Below, piece after piece: positions 54,295 to 62,991 of a stretch of 64,000 nt of DNA; position 1 is the stretch's first letter, and every line of letters starts with the position of its first letter. The DNA comes from Ferrimonas sediminum (GTDB lineage: Bacteria; Pseudomonadota; Gammaproteobacteria; Enterobacterales; Shewanellaceae). Both the position numbers and the translations under genes were made by a program. The DNA is taken from the NCBI RefSeq assembly GCF_900100175.1, contig NZ_FNEM01000008.1, positions 1-64,000 of the forward strand. The letters are read 5' to 3'. The notes under the pieces are model-generated. The model was not told where the DNA came from, searched no databases, and saw nothing but the letters and a program-made list of their open reading frames with translations.

Positions 54295-55770
54295 TCAGCT
54301 TTCCGCTTGCTGCAGTTCGGCGGCGACCTCGGGCTCGCTGCCCTCCAGCATCTTCTTAATCAGCTGGGAGGCGCTGAAGGCCACGGCCACCAGCACTACC
54401 GCCATGATGGTCAGCATGCCGAAGTAGTCGCCGTACACGGTCTGAGCAATCTCCTGGGTGATCGCCTGGCCCTTCTCCAGGGCGATGGAGGTGGAGAACA
54501 CCGCGCCGACGATGCCGGAGAGGGCGATGGCCACCGAGAACAGGCTGACTGAGAACGCCTCAATATGCTTGGGTGCCACCGATAGAATGAAGGCCACCAC
54601 CATCGAGCCGACGATCACTTCGGCCAGGGCCTGGAAGAAGTGAATGGCCAGGAACACCTCGGGGCGGATGATCACGTTCTCGCCGATGGTCATCACCGCC
54701 AGGGTCAGAATGCCGAAGGCGATGGCGGTCAGGATGAAGGCAAAGCCTACCTTGGTGGCGGTGGTGAAGTGGATGTCGCGCTTCTCCAGGCTGGAAAATA
54801 CCAGGGCCACCAGGGGGCCGCCGACCATACACCACAAGGGGTTCATCGCCATGGCGGCTTCGGGGGCCAACGGAATAAAGCCGAACAGATCACCGCGCAT
54901 GGTATTGATGGTCACCAGGGTCATGGAGGTCATCATCTGGCCGTAGTAGACGAAGAAGGCAATAGCCAGTACCACCATGATCAGGATGGTGCCCATCTTC
55001 AGCGAATCGCGCTTGTCCGCTTTGATCATCAGCGAGATGAAGTAGCCGATGGCACCCAGGCCGATGGCGTAAACGATGTTCTGGCCAATCTCCATGTTGT
55101 TAAACATAAAGAACACCAGTCCGATCATCGCGACAGAGATTACGGTAAACAGGGCCCAGTTGCGGGCGCTGACCGGCCGGTTGTCGATCTCGGGGCTCAC
55201 TTTCAGTAGCGGCTTACGGGTGACCACCAGCAGTACCATGGCCAGTATTGCCATGGAAGCGGAGAGCATGAAGCTGCCGTTGAAGCCAATCACCAGTACG
55301 ATCAGCGGAAACAGGTATTGACCGATAAAGGCACCGACGTTGTTGACGGAGTAGTTGACCGCATAGCCACTCTCAAACTCCTCCTCGGAGGCGAAGGTGC
55401 GCTTAAACATCGGCGGATAGGAGGGGGACATCAACCCGCGGGCGTAGCTGGCCAGGGCAATGCCGGCCAGGCTCATCGGCACATTGGTCATGGAGGCGCC
55501 CAGCACCAGCATGCCGTAGCCGGCGCCAAAACAGCTGAAGGCCAGCGTCAGCGAGCGATAGGCGCCGAGGAATTTGTCGGTAATAAAACCGCCGGCGATG
55601 GCGAACAGGGGGCCGATGGCGGAAAAGGCGCCGACCACCATCATGGTATCGGCTTCGGAGTAACCCAGATCCTCGAGGAAGAACCGGGTCAGGACAATCA
55701 TCACGCCATAAAAGGACAGGCCAAACACCATTTGGCAGACCATCATCGACTTATTCAGTCTGTTCCACAT
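54295..55770 (-). CDS. POT/MFS transporter, peptide-transporter-like
   Basis: 491 residues with about 14 hydrophobic helices. FYGVMIVLTRFFLEDLGYSEADTMMVVGAFSAIGPLFAIAGGFITDKFLG matches the N-terminal POT region, though the ExxER motif of typical peptide transporters is not seen; instead helix 1 reads MVCQMVFGLSFYGV. NYSVNNVGAFIG corresponds to the second signature. It probably moves di/tripeptides or related solutes with protons. ATG 55770 has AGAGAAG upstream; the longer frame extends into non-conserved sequence. Confidence 0.8.
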   Translation of the reverse strand: MWNRLNKSMMVCQMVFGLSFYGVMIVLTRFFLEDLGYSEADTMMVVGAFSAIGPLFAIAGGFITDKFLGAYRSLTLAFSCFGAGYGMLVLGASMTNVPMSLAGIALASYARGLMSPSYPPMFKRTFASEEEFESGYAVNYSVNNVGAFIGQYLFPLIVLVIGFNGSFMLSASMAILAMVLLVVTRKPLLKVSPEIDNRPVSARNWALFTVISVAMIGLVFFMFNNMEIGQNIVYAIGLGAIGYFISLMIKADKRDSLKMGTILIMVVLAIAFFVYYGQMMTSMTLVTINTMRGDLFGFIPLAPEAAMAMNPLWCMVGGPLVALVFSSLEKRDIHFTTATKVGFAFILTAIAFGILTLAVMTIGENVIIRPEVFLAIHFFQALAEVIVGSMVVAFILSVAPKHIEAFSVSLFSVAIALSGIVGAVFSTSIALEKGQAITQEIAQTVYGDYFGMLTIMAVVLVAVAFSASQLIKKMLEGSEPEVAAELQQAES

Positions 55771-56174
55771 AACTACTTCTCTTTGTTGGAACTTTTCCGC
55801 CCTCGGCGAAAAAAGAAACAATATTAATGTTTACAATAAGTTACGGATAATACCACGGCTTGGCTAAAGGGTTGTAACATCGGTGTCGCAAACCGATAAA
55901 TTCTCAAGCGCACCGAAGCGCCGATACTGGCAACTTTGCTTTACGGAATGGCGCCGCTGGGGGGAGGGAGTCGGGGGTTGCGTCGTGCTGGCGGTTGCTG
56001 ATGGCGTTAGCAACGGTTGGTCGATGGCGACTTTTTGCGGCAGCCTTAGCATTCCTGTGGTCGCAACATTGAATCAACACCCTCTTGTGATAATGTCCTG
56101 ACTCTTTGATTTATCTGCATTTATTTTTCTGTAGAACGGGCGGTGGTAGCGGCCGCGACAGAGGAGGGTCTGTA
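55771..56174. other. Divergent intergenic region, 404 bp
   Basis: AT-rich around 55820-55860, likely the transporter promoter. A short plus-strand frame at 55883-56101 lacks a ribosome-binding site and motif. Nothing else seen. Confidence 0.45.
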
Positions 56175-56858
56175 ATGAGATGGGCGATATTGATGGTTCT
56201 GTTGCTCGCTAGCACCGCGCAGGCGGCGGAACGACTGCTGCTGAATTGCCACCATTGCCAGATCGAACAGATTAAAAATCTGGTGCGTCCCTTGTGTCCC
56301 GAGCCACCGACCCAGTTTGCGGTACTGGATGCCGCCGGGGCAAACCTGATTTTACTGGACTGCCAGGCCGGTGAGCCGGCCGAGGTGACGGTGCTGGAGT
56401 CCGCGGTCTCGCAGCAGCAGAGTTTTGAGGATTATGTGTCCCTGTCCCGGCAGGTTGCCTGGAGGTTAGGGGACAGTTTTACCGTAGACGCCGATTTTGC
56501 CTATCGCGGCCTGGAGGAGATTGAGCGGTTTCCAGACTCTTTTGAGTCCAACCTGACCAATTCGCTGATGCGTCACTCGCAGATTGGTGCCCTGATGGCC
56601 GAGTTGGCGGACCAGGCCCAGCTGGTGTGTGATGATTTCGAGCTTGCGCCCCTGACCCGAAGGTTGTCGGTGGTGCCGGCATGGGAGCTGCAGGTGCGGC
56701 TGCCCAGTCGCAGTTCGGTGATCATGCGGGTGGAGGTGGTGACTTACGGGCGCTTCAGTATGATAGAAGCCCAACTGACCGGCGAGGCCTACGGCCCTGT
56801 GCCAGGCGGGGTCGGTTTTGCCACCCGGCGTTTGCACCTGTCCCGGACCAAGTCGTAA
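56175..56858 (+). CDS. Periplasmic hypothetical protein, Cys-containing
   Basis: 227 residues with a signal peptide (MRWAILMVLLLASTAQAA) and a CHHC motif just after it (LLNCHHCQIEQIKNLV), plus further Cys at 41 and 62. No family recognised; the CxxC could form a disulfide or bind metal but there is no CXXCH haem site. GAGGAGGG precedes the ATG. Convergent with add. Confidence 0.7.
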   Translation: MRWAILMVLLLASTAQAAERLLLNCHHCQIEQIKNLVRPLCPEPPTQFAVLDAAGANLILLDCQAGEPAEVTVLESAVSQQQSFEDYVSLSRQVAWRLGDSFTVDADFAYRGLEEIERFPDSFESNLTNSLMRHSQIGALMAELADQAQLVCDDFELAPLTRRLSVVPAWELQVRLPSRSSVIMRVEVVTYGRFSMIEAQLTGEAYGPVPGGVGFATRRLHLSRTKS

Positions 56859-56894
56859 GACCGTCGCGGAAACCGGTGCAGTGCCGGTGAGCGG

Positions 56895-57890
56895 TTAAGG
56901 CAGGTATTTCAGCAAATGTGCCTTTACTTCATCGCTGGCAAAGGCGTTGTCGACGCTGACCCGATAGATCTCGAAGTACTCATCTTCGCTCAGGTTAAAC
57001 TCCTCCATCACTTTGCGTACTTCATCGGTCATGGTGGTATCGGACACCGTACGGTTGTCGGTATTGATGGTGATCAGCACGCCGTCTTTGTGGAAGGCTT
57101 TGACCGGATGGCTGGCCAGATCGTCGACGGCCTTGGTTTGAATGTTACTGCTGGGGCAGGTTTCCAGTGCCACCGACTGCGCTTTCACCAACTGATACGC
57201 CTGAGGGTGGCCTTTGATGTGAATGCCGTGGCCGATGCGTTCGGCACCCAGCAGGCTGACCGCATCAAACACGTTTTGGCCGCTGCCCTGTTCACCGGCG
57301 TGAATGGTGACCCGGTAGCCCAGCTGACGGGCGTAGTCGGCATAGGCGATAAACTCCTGGCTGAAGCCCGGCAGTTCGCTGCCGGCCAGATCAAAGGCGA
57401 CCACGCCCTGATTCAGGTAGCGGGCACCGGCATCGATGACCTCATCGATGCGGTCCTTCGGCATGGTACGCAGAATCGACAGGATGTAGTTGCCACGAAT
57501 GTCGTACTGTTGCTCCGCCTCTTTCATGCCGGCGACGGCACTGCCAATGACCTGATCCAGGGTCAGGCCCTGTTGCAGGTGGAGCAGGGGACCGAAGCGC
57601 ACCTCGAGGTATTTGACGTTTTCCAGGGCGGCGTCTTCAAACAGCTCAAAGGAGATGCGTTTAATGGCGGCCTCGGTCTGCATCACCGACAACGGCAGCT
57701 CAAACCGCTTCAGGTATTCATCCAGGTTGGGACAGGTCGGCGGGGCGACCATCAAGGCGCGAATGTCGTCGACATTATCACTGGGCAGTGACACTTCCTG
57801 CTGGTGGGCAAGCTCGATAATGGTGCGGGGACGAACGCTGCCGTCCAGGTGGCAATGAAGATCGATCTTGGGCAGGTTAAAATGATTCAT
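56895..57890 (-). CDS. add: Adenosine deaminase
   Basis: 331 residues. [14 protein letters not shown] gives the zinc His pair and substrate loop, [10 protein letters not shown] supplies His and the catalytic Glu region, IGHGIHI, and [12 protein letters not shown] the Asp. It converts adenosine to inosine (and deoxyadenosine). The ATG at 57890 fits the conserved N-terminus. Adjacent genes are unrelated transporters. Confidence 0.95.
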   Translation of the reverse strand: MNHFNLPKIDLHCHLDGSVRPRTIIELAHQQEVSLPSDNVDDIRALMVAPPTCPNLDEYLKRFELPLSVMQTEAAIKRISFELFEDAALENVKYLEVRFGPLLHLQQGLTLDQVIGSAVAGMKEAEQQYDIRGNYILSILRTMPKDRIDEVIDAGARYLNQGVVAFDLAGSELPGFSQEFIAYADYARQLGYRVTIHAGEQGSGQNVFDAVSLLGAERIGHGIHIKGHPQAYQLVKAQSVALETCPSSNIQTKAVDDLASHPVKAFHKDGVLITINTDNRTVSDTTMTDEVRKVMEEFNLSEDEYFEIYRVSVDNAFASDEVKAHLLKYLP

Positions 57891-58363
57891 GAGTCTCTAC
57901 CTTTACTATTACGCACATAAAGCTACAGACTTCATAATCAAGAATATTAAGGCTCTTGGTAGAAACTCCCAAACCGTATCATTGGGATTATATGAAGCAA
58001 TTTTCGGCAGAGTCTAACATAAGCGTAACCTGGGGTGCAAAGCTGAAATTCACCATCGATTCTGACAGTGTGAGCCGCCACAAACTTCCTTGAATCCGCC
58101 AAATCAGAAAGAAAAGCCCGCCAATTGTGACGTTTAGTTTCGTCATTCCGGCGCCGTGAGCCGGTTGCAGACGGGGAGAACCGGGTTATAAAACCGGCGA
58201 AGATGTAACGCGCAGGCAACGATGCTGTCATCCAGGTTCTCTGTGAATGTAAAAATAGGGTAGACTCACCGGCACAAGCGGCAGAGTGCCAGTCGCCGGG
58301 CTTAAGGCCCGGGCCGGTGTCACTGTGACTCTTCAACCATTCCTGTAGCTGGAAATAATTATA
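57891..58363. other. Divergent intergenic region with structured leader, 473 bp
   Basis: Between add and the second POT gene. It holds a stretch of overlapping hairpins at 58267-58319. An open frame at 57947-58336 on the minus strand has no ribosome-binding site or motif and is not accepted as a gene. Confidence 0.5.
58267..58319 (+). promoter_or_regulatory. Potential switching RNA structure upstream of POT gene
   Basis: CACCGGC (58267-58273) can pair with GCCGGTG (58313-58319). Alternatively GGCAC (58271-58275) pairs with GTGCC (58286-58290). CCGGGC (58296-58301) pairs with GCCCGG (58307-58312) in either case. The first two pairings exclude each other. It lies 45 bases upstream of the start codon. 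Confidence 0.35.
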
Positions 58364-59776
58364 ATGAATTCAAATTCATCTTCTTCTTTCTTCGGCGGCT
58401 TTCCGAAGAACTTCTGGGTAGCCAACGGCGTTGAGCTGTTGGAACGGGCGGCCTATTACGGCGTGTTCATTGTTATCACCCTGTATCTGTCCCGAATCCT
58501 GGGTTTCAGCGACGTGGAAGCGGCCTGGATCTCTGGCATGTTTTCCGCTGGCCTCTACTTTCTGCCCACTTTCAGTGGCGCCATCGCCGATAAGATCGGT
58601 TTTAGAAACTCACTGATGCTGGCCTTCGGCTTGCTGACCATAGGTTACGCCAGCCTGGCGCTGCTGCCGGCGGTGATGGAGTCTCAGGGGTTGGTGGAGT
58701 ACGGTCGCCAGGTGGTGTTTACCGGTCTGATGGAGTCGGACCAACGCTGGGCCATTGTGCCGGTAATGGTGGTCATCATGATTGGTGGCTCCTTCATCAA
58801 GGCGGTGATCACTGCCACCGTGGCCAAGTCCACTACCGCCGAGACTCGAGCCAAGGGCTTCTCCATCTTCTATATGATGGTGAACATCGGTGCCTTTTCA
58901 GGCAAAACCGTGGTCAAGCCGCTGCGTGAGTCCATGGGTGATTTGGGGCTTATCAACCTCAACTACTTCGCCGCGACCATGACAGCGGTGGCGTTTTTTG
59001 CCATCTTCATGTTCTTCAAAACCGCTGAAGATACCACCGAGAAGCGTTCCTTGTCCCAGACCTGGGCAGCCCTGGTGAAGGTGGTCGGCAACGCTCGCCT
59101 GATCACCCTTACCTTCATCATCTCCGGCTTCTGGATGGTACAACACCAGCTGTACGCCACCATGCCTAAGTACGTGCTGCGGATGGCCGGTGAAGGCGCC
59201 TCTCCCAGCTGGTACGCCAACGTTAACCCCTTTGTGGTGGTGATGACCGTCGGTGTGGTGACCGCACTGATGCGCAAGCGCAGTGCCCTGTTCTCCATGA
59301 CCGTGGGCATGTTTATTATGCCGGTGTCGGCGTTGGCCATGGCGTCGGGCAACATGCTTAACGGTAATGTGGATCTGGGTTTCATTCAGGTCCACCCCAT
59401 CGCCCTGATGATGATCGTCGGTATCGTCCTGCAAGGGCTGGCGGAATCCTTTATCTCGCCCCGCTTCCTGGAGTACTTCTCCCTGCAGGCGCCCAAGGGC
59501 GAGGAGGGGTTGTACCTGGGCTTTTCGCACCTGCACTCCTTCATCAGTTCGCTGCTGGGTTTCGGCCTGTCCGGCTATCTTCTGGAAGCCTATTGCCCGG
59601 ATCCGCGCCTGTTTGACAGCCATGACGCCTGGGCAGCGGCGGCCAGCAATGCCCACTACATCTGGTACGTATTTGCTGGCATTGCATCGTTGTCGGCGGT
59701 GTCACTGATCATCTATGGTGCGGTCATCAAGCGTCTGGATGCCGGGAATGTGGATGCCGAAGTGGCGACTGCGTAA
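58364..59776 (+). CDS. POT-family proton-dependent oligopeptide transporter
   Basis: 470 residues with 12-14 helices. FPKNFWVANGVELLERAAYYGVFIVITLYL contains the ELLERAAYYG form of the ExxER motif (about 24-35), and FSIFYMMVNIGAFSG is the second POT signature. It imports di- and tripeptides with protons. A strong terminator follows. Related to, but clearly distinct from, the POT-like protein encoded at 54295-55770. Confidence 0.88.
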   Translation: MNSNSSSSFFGGFPKNFWVANGVELLERAAYYGVFIVITLYLSRILGFSDVEAAWISGMFSAGLYFLPTFSGAIADKIGFRNSLMLAFGLLTIGYASLALLPAVMESQGLVEYGRQVVFTGLMESDQRWAIVPVMVVIMIGGSFIKAVITATVAKSTTAETRAKGFSIFYMMVNIGAFSGKTVVKPLRESMGDLGLINLNYFAATMTAVAFFAIFMFFKTAEDTTEKRSLSQTWAALVKVVGNARLITLTFIISGFWMVQHQLYATMPKYVLRMAGEGASPSWYANVNPFVVVMTVGVVTALMRKRSALFSMTVGMFIMPVSALAMASGNMLNGNVDLGFIQVHPIALMMIVGIVLQGLAESFISPRFLEYFSLQAPKGEEGLYLGFSHLHSFISSLLGFGLSGYLLEAYCPDPRLFDSHDAWAAAASNAHYIWYVFAGIASLSAVSLIIYGAVIKRLDAGNVDAEVATA

Positions 59777-59787
59777 TCGAACCGAAG

Positions 59788-59817
59788 AGAAAAAAAGGCC
59801 CGTTACGGGCCTTTTTT
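59788..59817. terminator. Bidirectional intrinsic terminator
   Basis: Stem AAAAAAGGCCCG with CGGGCCTTTTTT around a TTA loop, T-runs on both strands, between convergent genes. Confidence 0.95.
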
Positions 59818-59827
59818 CGTCAGGGGG

Positions 59828-60598
59828 TTAGAGACGGTCGTCGATGACGCTGCCCGGGGGAAACGCCTGCTGGTAGGCGCCGCCTTTGACGATCTGATTC
59901 TGCAGGCGCGACCGGGCCTGGTCGTTGCCGTTGCCTTCGATGTCCAGTTTAGAGGCCGGCTGAGTACTGGCGCCCGTGGCCGGGCTGCTTTCAGTGGCTT
60001 TCTCGATTGAGGGAGCGGCGGTCTTCGAGCTGTTGTCGGCTTCCTGCTCCGCCCGCTGCAACTCCTGCAACATCTCGGTGCGGGCTTCACTCATGATCAC
60101 CGCCGCCTGTGCGGCGACCTTACGATCCTGGTTGGAAGGCTGGGTTGGGGCGTTGGCGGCCTGGATCACCGTTTGCATCTTATCGATGGTGGCCCGGGGA
60201 TCCCCCTCAATCTTGCCGGTGTCGATGCTGACCTCGCCATCACTGGCGTACATGCGACCGTCGGAGCCCCGGGTGAACTCATAGTTTGGTCGTCCCGCAT
60301 GCTGGCCGCCGGCATTGGCGTGGGCCTGCTCATGGGTTTTGACCTCCTGATCCCGGGATTGTAGCTGCTGCAGTTGCTGCTCAACCAGTCGGGCTTCGGT
60401 GCGGGTTTGGGCGGAGGAACCCGACTGGGATGCGTCGGCATCGGTATCGCTTTTCTGTCCGGTCTGGGCGGCTGTCACGGCATCCGGCTGAACCGGCTCC
60501 GACTGTTTCGGGTTTGCTGGCGGCGGCTCGGCCTGGCCGGTATGGACCGGCGTAAGTGGCGCAACGGCGTTGGTCGGAGGCAGGGAGGACAGGCTCAT
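59828..60598 (-). CDS. SprA-related putative metalloprotease (CJM1_0395 family)
   Basis: 256 residues. A low-complexity Pro/Gln/Ser N-terminus (about 1-100) precedes the conserved core: LQSRDQEVKTHEQAHANAGGQHAG with HEQAH as a HExxH-type zinc motif, then DGRMYASDGEVSIDTGKIEGDPRATIDKMQ and PSNQDRKVAAQAA. The C-terminal 80 residues are variable. Function is not established. GGAAGAG lies 3-4 bases before ATG 60598; upstream in-frame extension has no such site. Confidence 0.85.
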   Translation of the reverse strand: MSLSSLPPTNAVAPLTPVHTGQAEPPPANPKQSEPVQPDAVTAAQTGQKSDTDADASQSGSSAQTRTEARLVEQQLQQLQSRDQEVKTHEQAHANAGGQHAGRPNYEFTRGSDGRMYASDGEVSIDTGKIEGDPRATIDKMQTVIQAANAPTQPSNQDRKVAAQAAVIMSEARTEMLQELQRAEQEADNSSKTAAPSIEKATESSPATGASTQPASKLDIEGNGNDQARSRLQNQIVKGGAYQQAFPPGSVIDDRL

Positions 60599-61057
60599 GG
60601 TCTCTTCCGAAGCTGGAGATGATGGCGGACTGGTACTGACCGGCCCTTGGAACAGCCAGTATCGCGTTTTCCGGGACCAAGGTGAAGAGAATGCGGTGAA
60701 TTTAAAGCGCTTTACCTCGTGAACAACCATGGCGCAGCATCGGTGAGTGATGCTGCCCAGGGGCGTTAATTTGGCTTTGTTATACCATTTGAGGGATGCC
60801 GCCGCGTTTTGGCGGTGGCGGCGGTTGCGTAGAGTCAACCCTAGTCGGCCGATGAGGGGGATAACCCGGAGATTGGCGCCAATCAAGGGGGGATCTATTC
60901 GATGGTGATCATCATCAGTGACTCACCGTGGGTGTGGCCTGTTCGCGCACAAAGTACCGTTCCTGAGGTGCTTTTTTTAGATGTAGCAGGTCGTTTGGCG
61001 TACCATGGCCCTCCCATTGCCACCTGCTGTGGCGCCATTAGGGTTTCGAGTAACGAC
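60599..61057. other. Divergent intergenic region, 459 bp
   Basis: Open frames run through from both neighbours but lack ribosome-binding sites and conserved residues. No RNA element recognised. Confidence 0.4.
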
Positions 61058-61669
61058 ATGAACGACAGTGCACTGCAGGCGGCCATCTCCGGGTTTACCC
61101 TGGGGCTTTCGCTGATTTTTGCCATCGGTGCGCAAAACACCTTTGTGCTGCGTCAGGGGATCATGCGTCAGCATGTGTTGCTGGTGGTCAGCATCTGTGC
61201 GGCGTCCGATGCTCTGCTGATCAGCGCCGGGGTGTTCGGGTTTGGCAGTGTGCTCAGTCTGTCCGATGATGTGGCTCAGTGGGGCCGCTGGGCGGGGGCC
61301 GGTTTTTTGTGTCTTTACGGCATACTGAGTCTGCGTTCGGCGCTGACGTCGCGTCATGCCATGAGCGGGGAGGGGATGGCGCTGGTCCGCTGGCAACCGG
61401 CGGCGCTGGCCTGTCTGGCGTTTACCTGGCTCAACCCCAGTGTTTATCTGGATACCGTGGTGTTACTCGGATCGGTGTCGACCCAGTACAGCGCTAAAGG
61501 CGCGTTTGCCCTGGGGGCGGTGTCGGCGTCGTTTGTGTTCTTTTTCAGCCTGGGCTTTGGTGCCCGCCTGCTGGCGCCGCTGTTCAGCCGGGCCCGCGCC
61601 TGGCAGTGGTTTGAAGCGGCGGTCGGGGTGATGATGTTTGCCATCGCCTGGGCGTTGATTCGTCATTAG
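61058..61669 (+). CDS. LysE/ArgO-family amino acid exporter
   Basis: 203 residues with six helices. GFTLGLSLIFAIGAQNTFVLRQGI is the LysE/ArgO N-terminal signature, and FTWLNPSVYLDTVVLLG is the mid-protein NP motif. It probably exports arginine or lysine. ATG 61058 is chosen since it begins at the conserved N-terminus. A perfect GC hairpin follows the stop. Confidence 0.9.
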   Translation: MNDSALQAAISGFTLGLSLIFAIGAQNTFVLRQGIMRQHVLLVVSICAASDALLISAGVFGFGSVLSLSDDVAQWGRWAGAGFLCLYGILSLRSALTSRHAMSGEGMALVRWQPAALACLAFTWLNPSVYLDTVVLLGSVSTQYSAKGAFALGAVSASFVFFFSLGFGARLLAPLFSRARAWQWFEAAVGVMMFAIAWALIRH

Positions 61670-61671
61670 TT

Positions 61672-61695
61672 GCGCGCCGCCGCTCGGCGGCGCGC
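61672..61695 (+). terminator. GC-rich hairpin after the exporter gene
   Basis: A perfect 10-bp stem (GCGCGCCGCC with GGCGGCGCGC, loop GCTC) starts 3 bases past the stop. Only a weak T-tract follows. Confidence 0.6.
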
Positions 61696-61723
61696 GCTAA
61701 AATCCTGGCCCCGGCGTTGACGA

Positions 61724-62539
61724 TCAGTCCGTCAGTTTCTGGCAGCTGTCGGCATCATTCAGTTCACAGCCCAGGCTGTACCAATGCTGTTTTTGTTGCT
61801 GGTCTTTGGCCAGGCGACCGGCAAAACGGCAGGCAGACGGGTCGCCCAGTTCACAGCCGCGGCCGTAATAGAGGGCGGCACCCAGGGTGTCTCCGCTGCG
61901 CTCGACGCCGCGCCAGGCAAAATTGAAGCAGGCGTGGGCGTCGTTGTCGTTACAACAGGCGTGATGATCCCTGGCCAATCCGGACAGGTAGCGCGACTCG
62001 TCGGCACTGCAGACCGAAGTCAGCTTCTGAGGCGGGGTTGCCGCGGTGTCGACCACATAGTGACGCTTCGCCAACGACTGGCCGTCGTAGTCCACGCTCA
62101 GGTACCAACTGCCGGGAACCAGCATCCGTTCCGACTCGAATATCCACACGCTGTGGTTGACCTTTCCCAACTCCATCACACTGTCCCATTGAGTGATGCG
62201 AGTTACGCTGCCGTCGGCCTGGGTGATAGGCGGGTGGGTGAGTGTGATGGTGACGGGAAAGGTGGTTTGATCACTGCTTTCATTCTCAGCCAGGCTGGGG
62301 CGGTAACTGAAACCAAAACCCTGTCCCAGCTGGGCAATGACCGTGCCCCGTCGTTTATATTTTACTCTTTGCACACCGGCGTTGGCCGGCAACTCGCTGG
62401 CCTGGCCCGAGATCTGAATCTTGGCGTTGATGGCCGGCAAACCGCTGTGCTCGGAGGGGGGATTGACCGAGGCACAACCGACCAGCAAAAAGACCAGGAA
62501 AAACATCAGTCCAGTTGGAATATCTAGGCGCCGGTTCAT
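61724..62539 (-). CDS. Lipoprotein with DUF3859-like domain and Cys-rich Sel1-like end
   Basis: 271 residues. Lipobox LLVGC (Cys22). Residues about 38-165 form an immunoglobulin-like beta domain (GTVIAQLGQGFGFSYRP, GSWYLSVDYDGQSLAKRHYVV) resembling DUF3859. The C-terminal 100 residues have paired Cys in Sel1-like helical repeats (CCNDNDAHACFNFAWRGVE, GAALYYGRGCELGDPSACRFAG, YSLGCELNDADSCQKL). Function unknown; probably periplasmic. Domain names are by resemblance. Confidence 0.7.
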   Translation of the reverse strand: MNRRLDIPTGLMFFLVFLLVGCASVNPPSEHSGLPAINAKIQISGQASELPANAGVQRVKYKRRGTVIAQLGQGFGFSYRPSLAENESSDQTTFPVTITLTHPPITQADGSVTRITQWDSVMELGKVNHSVWIFESERMLVPGSWYLSVDYDGQSLAKRHYVVDTAATPPQKLTSVCSADESRYLSGLARDHHACCNDNDAHACFNFAWRGVERSGDTLGAALYYGRGCELGDPSACRFAGRLAKDQQQKQHWYSLGCELNDADSCQKLTD

Positions 62540-62960
62540 GAGTCATACTCGAGTGGTTAAAGGAGGCGGAATTATACGGACAAAGGCAACCATTCTCAAT
62601 GAAATAGGTATTAAATTGTCCGTTTTTGTAGACCAGTTAGAAATATGGTCCGCTTCGAATCAAAGGCTGGTCAAAATACTGTTATTCAACCTCTTTTTCG
62701 CATGAAAGTTTCATTTATTGCGAATATTAAGTTAGGTTTTTGTAGCATTACGTCTGGCTTTGTTCCAATAAAACAGTGATTTATGGCGATCAATCTCGAA
62801 CCGTTGTCCTGGATCGGGCTGAATGAGGGATGGTTGAGCAGTTGAATGCACTTAATTAATGGGGGATAAAACTCAGTGATTCTTCACATTGAAAATGGCA
62901 ATGGTCAAGGGCAACCGATGCCAATATTAGTTTTGGTATGCAGTTATTCTAATATGTAGA
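62540..62960. other. Intergenic region, 421 bp
   Basis: AT-rich, upstream of the lipoprotein gene and downstream of the peptidase gene on the same strand. Short frames have no support. Confidence 0.45.
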
Positions 62961-62962
62961 GA

Positions 62963-62984
62963 GGCCGCTGCCAGGGCAGCGGCC
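62963..62984 (-). terminator. Hairpin after the M20 peptidase gene
   Basis: Stem GGCCGCTGCC with GGCAGCGGCC, 8 bases past the stop at 62992. The minus-strand T-tract (TCTCTACAT) is weak. Confidence 0.65.
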
Positions 62985-62991
62985 CGGGTGT

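Noticed and set aside
57947-58336. 129-codon minus-strand frame between add and the POT gene
   Set aside because: No ribosome-binding site, no motif, and it spans the presumed promoters and a structured leader.
60602-60886. In-frame N-terminal extension of the SprA-related protein
   Set aside because: The ATG at 60598 has a good Shine-Dalgarno; the extension is basic, unconserved and reads through the likely promoter.
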